Source: Pseudomonas paralactis (lineage in GTDB: Bacteria > Pseudomonadota > Gammaproteobacteria > Pseudomonadales > Pseudomonadaceae). From it: a stretch of DNA of 64,000 nucleotides. Below are positions 18,200-26,964 of this stretch, in pieces. The stretch is from NCBI RefSeq assembly GCF_001439735.1, contig NZ_JYLN01000005.1, forward strand, positions 372,001-436,000, written 5' to 3'. Each line of letters begins with the position of its first letter. Position 1 is the first letter of the stretch. The position numbers and the translations under genes are program-made. Under the pieces are notes generated by a model, which saw only the letters and a program-made list of their open reading frames with translations, ran no database searches and had not been told where the DNA came from.

Positions 18200-18973
18200 A
18201 TGAGTGGTTGTGCGTTAAATAAGAAAGCCGATAGAGATTTGAAAGATAGAGAATTATCAAAGATTGTTCAGTCTATCATTATGGTCGTGATTGGAGTTGC
18301 ACTGGCGGTGGCGTTCTATACGGTAGGTTTAGTTGATAGTTGGATTTGTGGTTATTCTGCGATAATTGTGCTGTATGTTTTGTTTGCTGTTCTCATATTT
18401 TCTATTATTAGGCCTTCCGCTTGGGAAGGGAGTATCGTTTTTCTGTTTTTTACAATGATAGCGCTGTTGTTTATATTTTTATTTTCAGCGCTTTATTATA
18501 AGCACGGGCTGTCCAGCGCTGGAAGTGATCAGTTTAGCCTTCTGGGTGGTTATACAAGTCTGGAAAGCTTGTATTTTTCCACTGCCGTTTTCACTACATT
18601 GGGTTTCGGTGACATTCTACCGTCCGGAACTGCCGGAAAAGTGGTTGCAGCGACCGAAGCAGTGATGGGCATGACCTACGGAGCTACGGCAATTATCACG
18701 TTCTTGGGCCACAAAGGTTGGGTGGCTGCGAGGGGAGTGGAAAGTACGCCGAGTACCACTGAGTGCCCCGCGATAGACCTCACCGGCTTAGCATTGCGTG
18801 ACATACAATCCGATCAGAACAAGGCTCTTGAAGATATATCATCAACCTTGGCCAAGCTACGCACACAACTCCAATCAGCCCATACTATCAATCGATTGGC
18901 GATCGTATTTGCCGCTCTAGGTGGCGCACTGTTAGTTTCGCTGGGTTACTGGATAGGTCGCCTCACCATTTGA
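18200..18973 (+). CDS. Two-pore-helix-type potassium channel protein with C-terminal coiled coil
   Basis: 257 residues. Hydrophobic segments lie at about 25-45, 52-71, 79-100 and 145-170. Between the last two is a pore loop with the selectivity filter TTLGFGD (132-138), a variant of TVGYGD that marks K+ channels. A soluble stretch rich in Leu and Gln follows (about 190-228, probable coiled coil: LEDISSTLAKLRTQLQSA), then a final membrane segment (231-252). The start has AAGGA 8 nt upstream. Base composition is clearly AT-richer than the flanking genes, suggesting acquisition. No RCK/TrkA-N gating domain is present, so the gating signal is unknown. Confidence 0.82.
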   Translation: MSGCALNKKADRDLKDRELSKIVQSIIMVVIGVALAVAFYTVGLVDSWICGYSAIIVLYVLFAVLIFSIIRPSAWEGSIVFLFFTMIALLFIFLFSALYYKHGLSSAGSDQFSLLGGYTSLESLYFSTAVFTTLGFGDILPSGTAGKVVAATEAVMGMTYGATAIITFLGHKGWVAARGVESTPSTTECPAIDLTGLALRDIQSDQNKALEDISSTLAKLRTQLQSAHTINRLAIVFAALGGALLVSLGYWIGRLTI

Positions 18974-19308
18974 TGGCGTGGGGCTCATTCGCGCTATTGG
19001 AACATCGGCCTCAATGATTCTGGCCAGGGCAATCTGCCCCGTATCCGAGATACGTTATGAACTCAGGATTGAACGAAATAGAGATGAGTCGAGCGTAATT
19101 TGGTACTCGGACGCTTGTGGCGCGAACCTTGGTACTGACAGTTGGTGGGAGTGGTCGTGCGTCATGAGTTTAGTCGCTCAGTGATGAGCCCTGTGCGCGC
19201 TCGTGCTTGGATTGAAGTGCGTTTTTGCTATCTGGTTTCGGCCAGTCAGCATGAGCTGCGCATGTTTTTTGGTTAATGGCTGGGGTAATGATCAGTGCCA
19301 TACGACGC
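18974..19308. other. Intergenic region between K+ channel gene and mexT
   Basis: 335 bp. A 68-codon plus-strand frame (18978-19184) is present but has no recognisable product. No terminator or repeat that I can support. Confidence 0.35.
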
Positions 19309-20223
19309 CTAAAGACTATCCGGATCCCCAAAAAACATCTGAATCCGCGACCTCAACCACCGCTCCCCCGGATCATTATCCTGCGACCCGCGCCACGCCA
19401 TATGCAATTCAAACGAGCGCACCGGCAACGGCGGGTCTTCCGCGCGTAACCCGCCCGCCGAGGTCAGCGCTTCAGCCGCATAATCCGGCACCGTCGCCAG
19501 AATGTCCGTGCCCGCCAGCAAGGTGCCCAGCCCGTTGAACTGCGGCACGGCCAGTACCACGTGGCGCTTGCGATCGAGCTTTTCCAGCTCTTCATCAATA
19601 AACCCGCTCAGGTCGCCGGCGAATGACACCAGTGCATGAGGACGTGAGCAGAAGTCGTCCAGGCTCAGTGAGCCGGGTACGCTGTCGGCGCGCAGCAGTT
19701 TTGGCAGGCTGCGGCGCAGTACCTTGCGCTTGGCATTGGCGGGCAGGTCGGCGGTGTAGCTGACGCCGATGGAGATTTCACCGGAGGCGAGCAGGCTGGG
19801 CATCAGGATGTAATTGACGCGACGTACCACCAGCACAATGCCGGGGGCTTCGGAGCGCAGGCGTTTGAGCAGCTGCGGGAGCAGGGCGAATTCCACGTCA
19901 TCGGACAGGCCAATGCGAAACACTGCGGTGCTGGTGGCCGGGTCGAATTCGGCGGCGCGGCTGACGGCGGTGGAAATCGAGTCCAGGGCCGGGGAGAGCA
20001 GGGCGAAGATTTCCACGGCGCGGGCCGAGGGTTCCATGCTGCGTCCGGTGCGCACGAACAGCGGGTCATCGAACAACCCGCGCAGGCGCGACAAGGCCGC
20101 GCTGATGGCCGGCTGGCCGAGGAACAATTTCTCGGCGGCGCGGGTCACACTGCGCTCATGCATCAAGGTTTCGAATACGATCAAGAGGTTAAGGTCGACA
20201 CGACGCAGGTCGTTACGGTTCAT
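19309..20223 (-). CDS. mexT: MexT-like LysR regulator of mexEF-oprN
   Basis: 304 residues, the same length as P. aeruginosa MexT. The start MNRNDLRRVDLNLLIVFE and the HTH region (AAEKLFLGQPAISAALSRL) are those of the MexT/NodD-like branch of LysR. MexT activates mexEF-oprN and mexS in P. aeruginosa. It is divergent from mexS, with 267 bp between them. Unlike in P. aeruginosa, about 2.7 kb with a LysR gene and a K+ channel gene separates it from mexE. The frame is open to 20394, but the ATG at 20223 is where family homology begins. Confidence 0.88.
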   Translation of the reverse strand: MNRNDLRRVDLNLLIVFETLMHERSVTRAAEKLFLGQPAISAALSRLRGLFDDPLFVRTGRSMEPSARAVEIFALLSPALDSISTAVSRAAEFDPATSTAVFRIGLSDDVEFALLPQLLKRLRSEAPGIVLVVRRVNYILMPSLLASGEISIGVSYTADLPANAKRKVLRRSLPKLLRADSVPGSLSLDDFCSRPHALVSFAGDLSGFIDEELEKLDRKRHVVLAVPQFNGLGTLLAGTDILATVPDYAAEALTSAGGLRAEDPPLPVRSFELHMAWRGSQDNDPGERWLRSRIQMFFGDPDSL

Positions 20224-20389
20224 CTTGTGTCCTGGAAGAGTCTGCAAACTTGATGTGAGCGGCCACACAGAAACCCATGAGGTTCTATCAGACGCGTGAC
20301 CGGCATGAATCTTACGGGGAAAGGCTGGTACTCTGCACCGGCTAATTGATTTTTCCTTCGATAGTTGAGGTGTGCTCCTCCTTCGCGGA

Positions 20390-20413
20390 ATCAATGACAG
20401 GCATGTCGACTAT
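20390..20413 (+). promoter_or_regulatory. MexT-box-like operator upstream of mexS
   Basis: The 24-mer reads ATCA-ATGAC-AGGCAT-GTCG-ACTAT. The outer blocks ATCA and ACTAT match the MexT motif ATCA(N5)GTCGAT(N4)ACYAT exactly and at the right distance; the middle block keeps only AT. It lies 77 bp before the mexS start, in the mexT-mexS divergent region. Confidence 0.5.
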
Positions 20414-20490
20414 TAACGGCGACCGGTGGTCTTACCTGGAAAGCCCAGATAAAGTTCATGGCATTAGAGGTTACTTTGACGAGGTTTGCG

Positions 20491-21513
20491 ATGTCCCGCA
20501 CGATCCGTTTTCACAAGTTTGGTCCGGCCGAGGTGCTCAAATGCGAAGAGCATGCAGCCGCGCAGCCCGCACCGGGCGAAGTGCAGGTGCGTGTCGAGGC
20601 AATTGGCATCAGCTGGTACGACATTTTGTGGCGCCAGAACCTGGCGTCCTCCCATGCACGCCTGCCTTCGGGCCTTGGTCATGAAATGGCTGGCGTGGTG
20701 GTCGCCCTCGGTGACGGCGTGGATGATTTGGCAGTGGGCGATAAAGTGGCCAGTTTTCCGGCCGAGAGCCCCAATGATTACCCGGTGTACGGCGAGCAGA
20801 TCGTCCTGCCCCGTTCGGCCCTGACCCGTTACCCGGATGTCTTGAGCCCGATTGAAGCCAGTGTGCACTACACGCCGTTGTTGATTGCCTACTTTGCCTA
20901 CATGGATCTGGCGCGAGTCAAACCTGGGCAGTTTGCCTTGGTGACTGATGCCAGCCATTGTTCCGGCCCATCGTTTGTGCAACTGGGCAAGGCCTTGGGC
21001 GTGCGGGTGATTGCTGCCACCAAAGACAGCTCCGAGCGCGAATACCTGCTGTCCCTTGGGGCGGAAAAGGTCATCGTTACCGAAGAGCAAGACCTGCTTA
21101 TGCAGATCAACAAGATCACCGATAACCGTGGCGTGGATGTGGTGTTCGATGGCTTGGGCGGCCCGCAGATGTCGCTGCTCGGTGACGTACTGGCACCGCG
21201 TGGCAGCCTGGTGCTGTATGGCCTGCAAGGTGGTAACCAGACGCCGTTCCCGGCCTGCGCGGCGTTTCAGAAGAACATTCAGTTCTTCGTGCACTGTATC
21301 GGTAACTTCACCGGCAAACCTGAGCTGGGCATCATCCAGGACCAGGTGGCAGTGCAGCGCGCCTTGCGTGATATCAACCAGCTGACTGCCGACCGGGTGC
21401 TTGTCCCACTGAAAACCACGGTGTTTCCGTTCGGTAAGTTCGTGGAAGCGCATCGGTACATGGACGAATGCCCGTGCCGCGAGCGTGTGGCGTTGCAGGT
21501 TGAAGCTGTTTGA
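20491..21513 (+). CDS. mexS: MexS-like zinc-independent quinone oxidoreductase/alcohol dehydrogenase family protein
   Basis: 340 residues (MexS is 339). Medium-chain dehydrogenase/reductase fold: GroES-like N-terminal half (GHEMAGVVVALGDGVDDL) and a Rossmann half for NAD(P)H binding. MexS loss is known to switch on MexT and the efflux pump in P. aeruginosa, probably through accumulation of a toxic electrophile. ATG at 20491 follows GAGG with 7 nt spacing; an upstream ATG at 20458 lacks a ribosome binding site. The divergent pairing with mexT supports the assignment over a generic quinone reductase. Confidence 0.88.
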   Translation: MSRTIRFHKFGPAEVLKCEEHAAAQPAPGEVQVRVEAIGISWYDILWRQNLASSHARLPSGLGHEMAGVVVALGDGVDDLAVGDKVASFPAESPNDYPVYGEQIVLPRSALTRYPDVLSPIEASVHYTPLLIAYFAYMDLARVKPGQFALVTDASHCSGPSFVQLGKALGVRVIAATKDSSEREYLLSLGAEKVIVTEEQDLLMQINKITDNRGVDVVFDGLGGPQMSLLGDVLAPRGSLVLYGLQGGNQTPFPACAAFQKNIQFFVHCIGNFTGKPELGIIQDQVAVQRALRDINQLTADRVLVPLKTTVFPFGKFVEAHRYMDECPCRERVALQVEAV

Positions 21514-22058
21514 GCTGTAGGACTATTCGCAAATGAATACATTGGCGTCCGAGCCTATGAGGCAAATACGCCATTTGACAGGGCTTAACCCGCACCGGGG
21601 TTGAGCCGCCGCGAGGGTGTCGCGCCCCGCAAACAATACCTTTTTTCCTTACGCCGCCCTGAAATCCAGCGCGGCGTTGTTGTGTGTGCGCCAATAAAGT
21701 TAGGTGGCCTGCTCATCTGAACTGCTTTCTGGCGTTGTTCTGTATCTGTTAATCATTATTTGAGTGCCGATAATTGTGTCTTCGCTGTCATCTCAAGGAT
21801 TGAGCAATGATTGAATACCTGACATTAACGTCTCGCACCTATGAAACTAACGATGCACGGGTCGCTTTTTCAAAAGTGCAAAACAAATACGCAGTCGCTT
21901 TGCCTGAGCCCACAATGAGCGGGTAACTAATATGCGTCGGACGTTTCGTTAGTTGCTTAGTAAGAGTGGTGTAGGACGCTGTCAGAATATTCCTAAGGCT
22001 CACAGCCAGCCGCGCTGGAAGCCTTGCAGGCACAGGATTCAGCATTGAGAGAGCCATT
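21514..22058. other. Long intergenic region downstream of mexS
   Basis: A GC hairpin (ACGCCGC/GCGGCGT, about 21652-21679) lacks a T tract. AACTAACGA at about 21844 recurs inverted at about 21943. No convincing ORF. Confidence 0.4.
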
Positions 22059-22185
22059 GACCGCTTCTGTGAGCGGTCCTGCAAATTTGTTGCAGGGTGC
22101 TAATGTTGAATCAACCTCGCACGATGCAATTGACGACAAACCTATAGATGTAATGGGTCAAGCAACGACAATTGATAATTGCTTG
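22059..22185 (+). promoter_or_regulatory. Three small hairpins in the leader of the 474-aa gene
   Basis: GACCGCT pairs with AGCGGTC (22059-22078). The next one begins at the end of the first: CCTGCAA pairs with TTGCAGG (22078-22096). Then CAAGCAA pairs with TTGCTTG (22159-22185). All three stems are 7 bp and perfect; the last ends 31 nt before the start codon. They could be operators for the downstream MocR regulator or RNA structures. Confidence 0.45.
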
Positions 22186-22216
22186 GAACTAATATTTCAA
22201 TTCAGGTAGTAGAACG

Positions 22217-23641
22217 ATGAGCGCTATTCATGAGCAAGCCATGAACTATGTTTACCAGCAAGTTCTGCAACGGTTGGTCGGGCACTTTACGCGTGACGAA
22301 CGTACCGCACTGCAACTGTTGATTCAGCGAATTGTGGTAGCGGCCGGGGGCATGGAACAAGTAGGCAACTACAAAGTGTTAATTGCTCACGGCGGGGGCG
22401 AGGTCAGCAGCTACACACTGGCGCTGCTGCGTGCGGCGCAATTGAGCATCGCCGGGCGTGCCCCCAAGACTTTTCATCTGCGCGTGGCAACGCTGCGGCA
22501 CCCGGGCATGACTCAGGCAACGCTTGATTCACTGCATCACGGCTATGGCGCGTTGTTCTTCCATGACGATTCTCGGGTGGAGCTGCTGATGGTCGAAAAC
22601 CATGAGGTATTGCCCTTTAATCATCAGCGCCCGGCGTCCAGTGCCGGGCGTGAAGTCAGTCAGCGCAATATGCGGATGATAGGGCACCTGACATCCGGGG
22701 ACATCCGCGCCATCCTGTGCAACGACGCGTATCTGGCCCTTGGGGATTTCTATCAGCGGGTCGCGACCTGGAACGGCGGTGTGCACGCCGTGGTCAGTGG
22801 CGATTCAGTGCGCAAGCAAAGCCAGTACATCGCGTGGCTGAAGAAAAATGCCCTGGCAACCGGGCTCGCGTTCGCGCCCGGCAAGCCGACATCGCTCAAC
22901 GGGTTGTTTGCACGCATGGAAGAATGGAGCGTCGGCTGCTACCGCGACCTCTATGGCGAGCACTATGCGGGCACCGAGAGTCCCGGCCGAGGCGGGCACC
23001 GGCATCTGGCCTATATCGGTATTGCCGACCTGCTCGACGATGTCGACGTAGCCCGAGCGCCACTGCTTACTCAGTTTCTGGCTCACCGGCGCGACCCGTT
23101 CGAGTTCCAGTTCAGCCATCCGGCCTATCCAAATCCATTGCTCATGGCCCATTTGTATGGCTTGCAGGCCCAATGCCTGCGTGAGCTCTCCTATGAGCAC
23201 GGCGTCGAAGGGTTTGTTCGTCAGGCGGCAGACTACATGCTGCGCAGACGCGTCCCTGTTGAGTTGATCACCGAGGCGTCCAGCCCGGATGGGCGGGTAT
23301 TGTCGAACACCTACGGCCAAGAGTTTTTTGGTCTGGACGAAAGTCAGTTGACCTGCCTGTTGTTCGCGCCTTTCGTTCAGCATGGCGAACGGCTGGAGGG
23401 TTTCTTGCGTCAATGCCATCCGGGCATGTTGGTAGCGCTGCCCGAACTGCACAAGGCGCTGCAGGGCAAGCCTGCTGCGGACATGCTGAATCAGTGGCTG
23501 GTCGACACCAGTGGGTTGCCGCTGGAGTTGTTGCAGCACCTGTATCGCAAGCGACCGCTGCAGGCTGCGCACGGCTCTGGTATCCACAAACAACTGTTTA
23601 GCCGGTCCGAGGCCCGGACCGCCCAAGTGTCGGGGCGCTAG
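22217..23641 (+). CDS. Unrecognised 474-residue protein paired with a MocR regulator
   Basis: No family that I recognise. The protein is soluble, without signal peptide or membrane segments. Features that can be seen: an early Gly-rich turn (YKVLIAHGGGEVSSY, about residues 52-67) resembling a nucleotide- or cofactor-loop but not a standard P-loop, a His-rich stretch (TLRHPGM, then LHHGYGALFFHDD), a conserved-looking GRGGHRHLAYIGIADLLDD near residue 257, and FQFSHPAYPNPLLMAHLYG near residue 296. It begins after AGGTAG and ends 36 nt before the MocR gene on the same strand, so the two are probably co-transcribed. The arrangement suggests that it is the target or effector of that regulator. Confidence 0.8.
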   Translation: MSAIHEQAMNYVYQQVLQRLVGHFTRDERTALQLLIQRIVVAAGGMEQVGNYKVLIAHGGGEVSSYTLALLRAAQLSIAGRAPKTFHLRVATLRHPGMTQATLDSLHHGYGALFFHDDSRVELLMVENHEVLPFNHQRPASSAGREVSQRNMRMIGHLTSGDIRAILCNDAYLALGDFYQRVATWNGGVHAVVSGDSVRKQSQYIAWLKKNALATGLAFAPGKPTSLNGLFARMEEWSVGCYRDLYGEHYAGTESPGRGGHRHLAYIGIADLLDDVDVARAPLLTQFLAHRRDPFEFQFSHPAYPNPLLMAHLYGLQAQCLRELSYEHGVEGFVRQAADYMLRRRVPVELITEASSPDGRVLSNTYGQEFFGLDESQLTCLLFAPFVQHGERLEGFLRQCHPGMLVALPELHKALQGKPAADMLNQWLVDTSGLPLELLQHLYRKRPLQAAHGSGIHKQLFSRSEARTAQVSGR

Positions 23642-23677
23642 CGGCGTGGAGTGGCGTATAGATACTGGTGAACGGCG

Positions 23678-25081
23678 ATGAACCTGAGGGGAGAGCGCCA
23701 GGCTGACTTTGCCTATCAGGCGGTGTACCGCTACATGATCAACCTGATCAACGAAGTCAGCCTGGAGACGCCGGTCAAGTTGCCGTCGTTGCGTCAGTTG
23801 TCGACACGAATGAACGTGTCGATCTCGACGATTCAGTACGCTTATTCGTTGCTGGAAAAGGAAGGGCGGGTCTACTCGGTGGCCAAGTCCGGCTACTTCG
23901 CCTGGCCGGTGGCGGCAAACCCGCCGGCCATGGCGGACGCCGACCTGCTTGAGCGCCTGTATGCGGCAGCGCGACGCCCGACCATGGTGGTACTCAGTGG
24001 CGATGAACCGGCGTTGTTGGGCTCATTGGATGGCGCTTTACTGGCGTTGGAGCGTCAGCTCGTGCGCAGGTATCCACACCACCTGCAACCGTCGCAACCT
24101 TGTGGTGTGTGGGAATTACGCGCGGCATTAGCGGCCCGTTATACCTCCTCGCCCACCCATTGCTGGCAGGCTGATGAGGTGTATATCGGCGCCGATCTTC
24201 AGGGCGTACTGGAAATCCTGATCGACGCACTCGGCCTCAAGGGCACGGTGGTAGTGGCTGAATCGCCCTGCGATTACCTGGTCTTGCGCCTGTTACAGAG
24301 CGCCGGCGTGCGAGTTATCGAACTGCCCTGGCACGCCGATGGCAGCTTCGACCTGGCTGCGTTCGAGCACCTGCTCAAACACGAACCGGTGCAGCTTGTG
24401 CTGCTGTCCTCGGTGGTCAGTATGCCAGCGGGGAACACACTGACCGTACCCGAACGGCTGCAAGTCGCGCATTTGCTGGAGCGGCACGGCTGTTGGCTGC
24501 TGGAGAACGACACGTTTGGTGAGCTGAGCTTCGCGTCGTCGCAGACGGCCTTGCGCAACCTGGTCAACCCGCAGCGGCTGATTGTATTTTCTTCGTTCGA
24601 AAAGGTGCTGGGGCCGGAAGCGCCGTTTGGGTATCTGCTGGCACAGCAGATGGGCAGTGAGTTACAGCGCCAGTTTTTGCTGCGCTCATTTCGACTCTCA
24701 TCCATTCGGCAACGCGCCATTGCTCGGCTATATGAAAGCGGGCGGCTGGATCAGCACTTGCAGACGTTATGCCAGCGTCTCCAGGAGCAGGCACAAGCCA
24801 TGAACCATCGGTTGGATGGCCGTCTGCAAGGGCGTGTGAGCTATCGAATGCCGATCGCCGGGGCAAGTTTTTGGCTGCAGTCGGTGGCACCGGTGGACAT
24901 GCGCCAGGTATTCCAGCGCATGCTCGCCCAGCAGGTCGTGATTGCGCCGGGGGAGTTGTTCAGTCTCAGTGGCTTGCATCATCAGCATATGCGCTTGAGC
25001 CATACATTCAGCGGCCACCCCAATCTGGATATTGCCCTGGATGCGCTGGCTCAGGCGCTGCTCCAGGCACAGACCGGTTAA
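23678..25081 (+). CDS. MocR-type GntR/aminotransferase-fold transcriptional regulator
   Basis: 467 residues. The N-terminal winged helix-turn-helix is of GntR type (LPSLRQLSTRMNVSISTIQ, about 40-60). A linker follows, then a fold-type I aminotransferase-like domain. The PLP lysine is in place: K309 in SSFEKVLGPEAPFGYL. The ENDTFGEL segment corresponds to the PLP-ring Asp region. MocR proteins normally sense an amino acid or a vitamin B6 form and act on a neighbouring gene. Here the neighbour is the unknown 474-residue protein, so the ligand cannot be read from context. PdxR-type control of vitamin B6 synthesis is unlikely because no pdx gene is near. Confidence 0.88.
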   Translation: MNLRGERQADFAYQAVYRYMINLINEVSLETPVKLPSLRQLSTRMNVSISTIQYAYSLLEKEGRVYSVAKSGYFAWPVAANPPAMADADLLERLYAAARRPTMVVLSGDEPALLGSLDGALLALERQLVRRYPHHLQPSQPCGVWELRAALAARYTSSPTHCWQADEVYIGADLQGVLEILIDALGLKGTVVVAESPCDYLVLRLLQSAGVRVIELPWHADGSFDLAAFEHLLKHEPVQLVLLSSVVSMPAGNTLTVPERLQVAHLLERHGCWLLENDTFGELSFASSQTALRNLVNPQRLIVFSSFEKVLGPEAPFGYLLAQQMGSELQRQFLLRSFRLSSIRQRAIARLYESGRLDQHLQTLCQRLQEQAQAMNHRLDGRLQGRVSYRMPIAGASFWLQSVAPVDMRQVFQRMLAQQVVIAPGELFSLSGLHHQHMRLSHTFSGHPNLDIALDALAQALLQAQTG

Positions 25082-25186
25082 TGTATGAAACTTCTCTGCG
25101 GATTGTGGGATCGATAACATCGCTCAGTAGTCCAACTCTGAGTAAACTGTCATTTTTTCCGAATCCTTATTTTTCGAGGTTTATGC

Positions 25187-26830
25187 ATGACTATCAGTCC
25201 TTTTGCGGGCAAACCGGCGCCGGCCCAGTTGCTGGTGGATATCCCGCGACTGGTCACGGCCTATTACACCGGCCAGCCTGATGCAGCAATCTCTACCCAA
25301 CGTGTAGCCTTCGGCACCTCCGGGCACCGCGGCAGCTCGTTCGAGCTGAGCTTCAACGAGTGGCATGTGCTGGCGATCAGCCAGGCGATCTGCCTGTACC
25401 GTGAAGCCCAAGGCATCACCGGGCCTCTGTTTGTTGGCCTGGATACCCATGCATTGTCCACGCCTGCCGGTGCCAGCGCCCTGGAGGTGTTGGCTGCCAA
25501 TGGCGTGCACGTCATGCTGGCTGAGGGCGATGAGTACACGCCGACCCCGGCGATTTCCCACGCGATCATTTGCTACAACCGCGGCCGTACCAGCGGTCTG
25601 GCGGACGGCATTGTGATTACGCCGTCGCACAACCCGCCGCAAAGTGGCGGTTACAAGTACAACCCGCCCAATGGCGGCCCGGCCGATACCCACGTCACCA
25701 AGTGGATCGAAGCCAAGGCTAACGAACTGCTGGCCAACAAACTCGCCGGGGTCAAGCGCATCACTCATGCCCAGGCGCTGAAGGCGGACACCACCCATCG
25801 CCATGACTACCTCAACAGCTATGTGGCCGACCTGATCAACGTGATCGATATGGACGCGATCCGCAGCGCCGATCTGCGCCTGGGCGTGGACCCATTGGGC
25901 GGGGCGGGGGTGCGCTACTGGTCGGCGATTGCCGAGCACTATCGCCTGAACCTGGAGGTGGTGAACACTGAAGTGGATTCCACCTTCCGCTTCATGAGCG
26001 TGGACTGGGATGGCCAGATCCGCATGGACCCATCCTCCAGCTACGCCATGCAGAGCCTGATTGGTCTCAAGGAACGCTTCGACGTGGCGTTTGCCTGCGA
26101 TCCGGACCACGACCGCCACGGTATTGTCACGCCATCCGGCGGCCTGCTGGCACCGAATAACTACCTGGCGGTGTCCATCGACTACCTGTTCCAGAACCGT
26201 CCTGACTGGCGAGCCGATGCTGCCGTGGGCAAGACCGTGGTCAGCAGTGGGCTGATCGATCGCGTGGCGGCACGTATTGGCCGGCGTCTGTATGAAGTGC
26301 CGGTCGGCTTTAAATGGTTTGCCGATGGCTTGTTTGAAGGCTCGTTGGGCTTTGGCGGTGAAGAAAGCGCCGGTGCCTCGTTCCTGCGCAAAGATGGCAC
26401 GGTCTGGAGCACCGACAAGGACGGTCTGATCCCGGCCTTGCTGGCGGCAGAAATGACCTCGCGCAAGGGCCAGGACCCCAGCCAGATCTACCGTGGCCTG
26501 ACCGACGCGCTCGGCGAGCCGTTTGCCATCCGCGTCGATGCCAAGGCGACCCCGGCGCAGAAAGCCCTGCTGGGCAAGCTGGCGCCGGAGCAGGTGACGT
26601 CCACCCAATTGGCCGGCGAGAGCATCCAGCAGATTCTCAGCCACGCACCGGGCAACAACCAGGCGATTGGCGGCTTGAAAGTCATGACCGAAAACGGCTG
26701 GTTTGCCGCACGGCCATCGGGTACTGAGGACATCTACAAGATCTACGCCGAGAGCTTTATTGGTGAAGAGCACCTCAAACAACTGGTGGAAGAGGCGCAG
26801 GTATTGGTAGATGGTGCAATTTCCCAATAA
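25187..26830 (+). CDS. pgm: Alpha-D-glucose phosphoglucomutase
   Basis: 547 residues. It interconverts glucose 1-phosphate and glucose 6-phosphate and feeds trehalose/glycogen and polysaccharide synthesis. Catalytic phosphoserine S147 lies in [11 protein letters not shown], the Mg-binding loop is DPDHDRHG (D305, D307, D309), the sugar-binding loop is [13 protein letters not shown] and the C-terminal phosphate loop is [12 protein letters not shown]. All key residues are present. Monocistronic by appearance, with a REPIN directly after the gene. Confidence 0.96.
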   Translation: MTISPFAGKPAPAQLLVDIPRLVTAYYTGQPDAAISTQRVAFGTSGHRGSSFELSFNEWHVLAISQAICLYREAQGITGPLFVGLDTHALSTPAGASALEVLAANGVHVMLAEGDEYTPTPAISHAIICYNRGRTSGLADGIVITPSHNPPQSGGYKYNPPNGGPADTHVTKWIEAKANELLANKLAGVKRITHAQALKADTTHRHDYLNSYVADLINVIDMDAIRSADLRLGVDPLGGAGVRYWSAIAEHYRLNLEVVNTEVDSTFRFMSVDWDGQIRMDPSSSYAMQSLIGLKERFDVAFACDPDHDRHGIVTPSGGLLAPNNYLAVSIDYLFQNRPDWRADAAVGKTVVSSGLIDRVAARIGRRLYEVPVGFKWFADGLFEGSLGFGGEESAGASFLRKDGTVWSTDKDGLIPALLAAEMTSRKGQDPSQIYRGLTDALGEPFAIRVDAKATPAQKALLGKLAPEQVTSTQLAGESIQQILSHAPGNNQAIGGLKVMTENGWFAARPSGTEDIYKIYAESFIGEEHLKQLVEEAQVLVDGAISQ

Positions 26831-26853
26831 CTGACACTCAGCATTATTGTCCT

Positions 26854-26955
26854 CTGTAGGAGCGAGCTTGCTCGCGAAAAACGTCAACGATAACGCGTGC
26901 TTCCTGAATAAACGCGGCGACGGTGGGTTTTTCGCGAGCAAGCTCGCTCCTACAG
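26854..26955. repeat. REPIN (inverted REP pair)
   Basis: Two inverted REP units (CTGTAGGAGCGAGCTTGCTC and its complement) flank a spacer containing AAAAACGTCAACGATAACGC. Copy 1 of 8 in the window, between pgm and the convergent pirin gene. Confidence 0.92.
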
Positions 26956-26964
26956 GGCTTGAGA

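Noticed and set aside
18978..19184. 68-codon frame after the K+ channel gene
   Set aside because: No recognisable product; kept only as part of the intergenic description.
25181..26941. 586-codon frame antisense to pgm
   Set aside because: Shadow frame; it also runs through the REPIN, and pgm is unquestionable.
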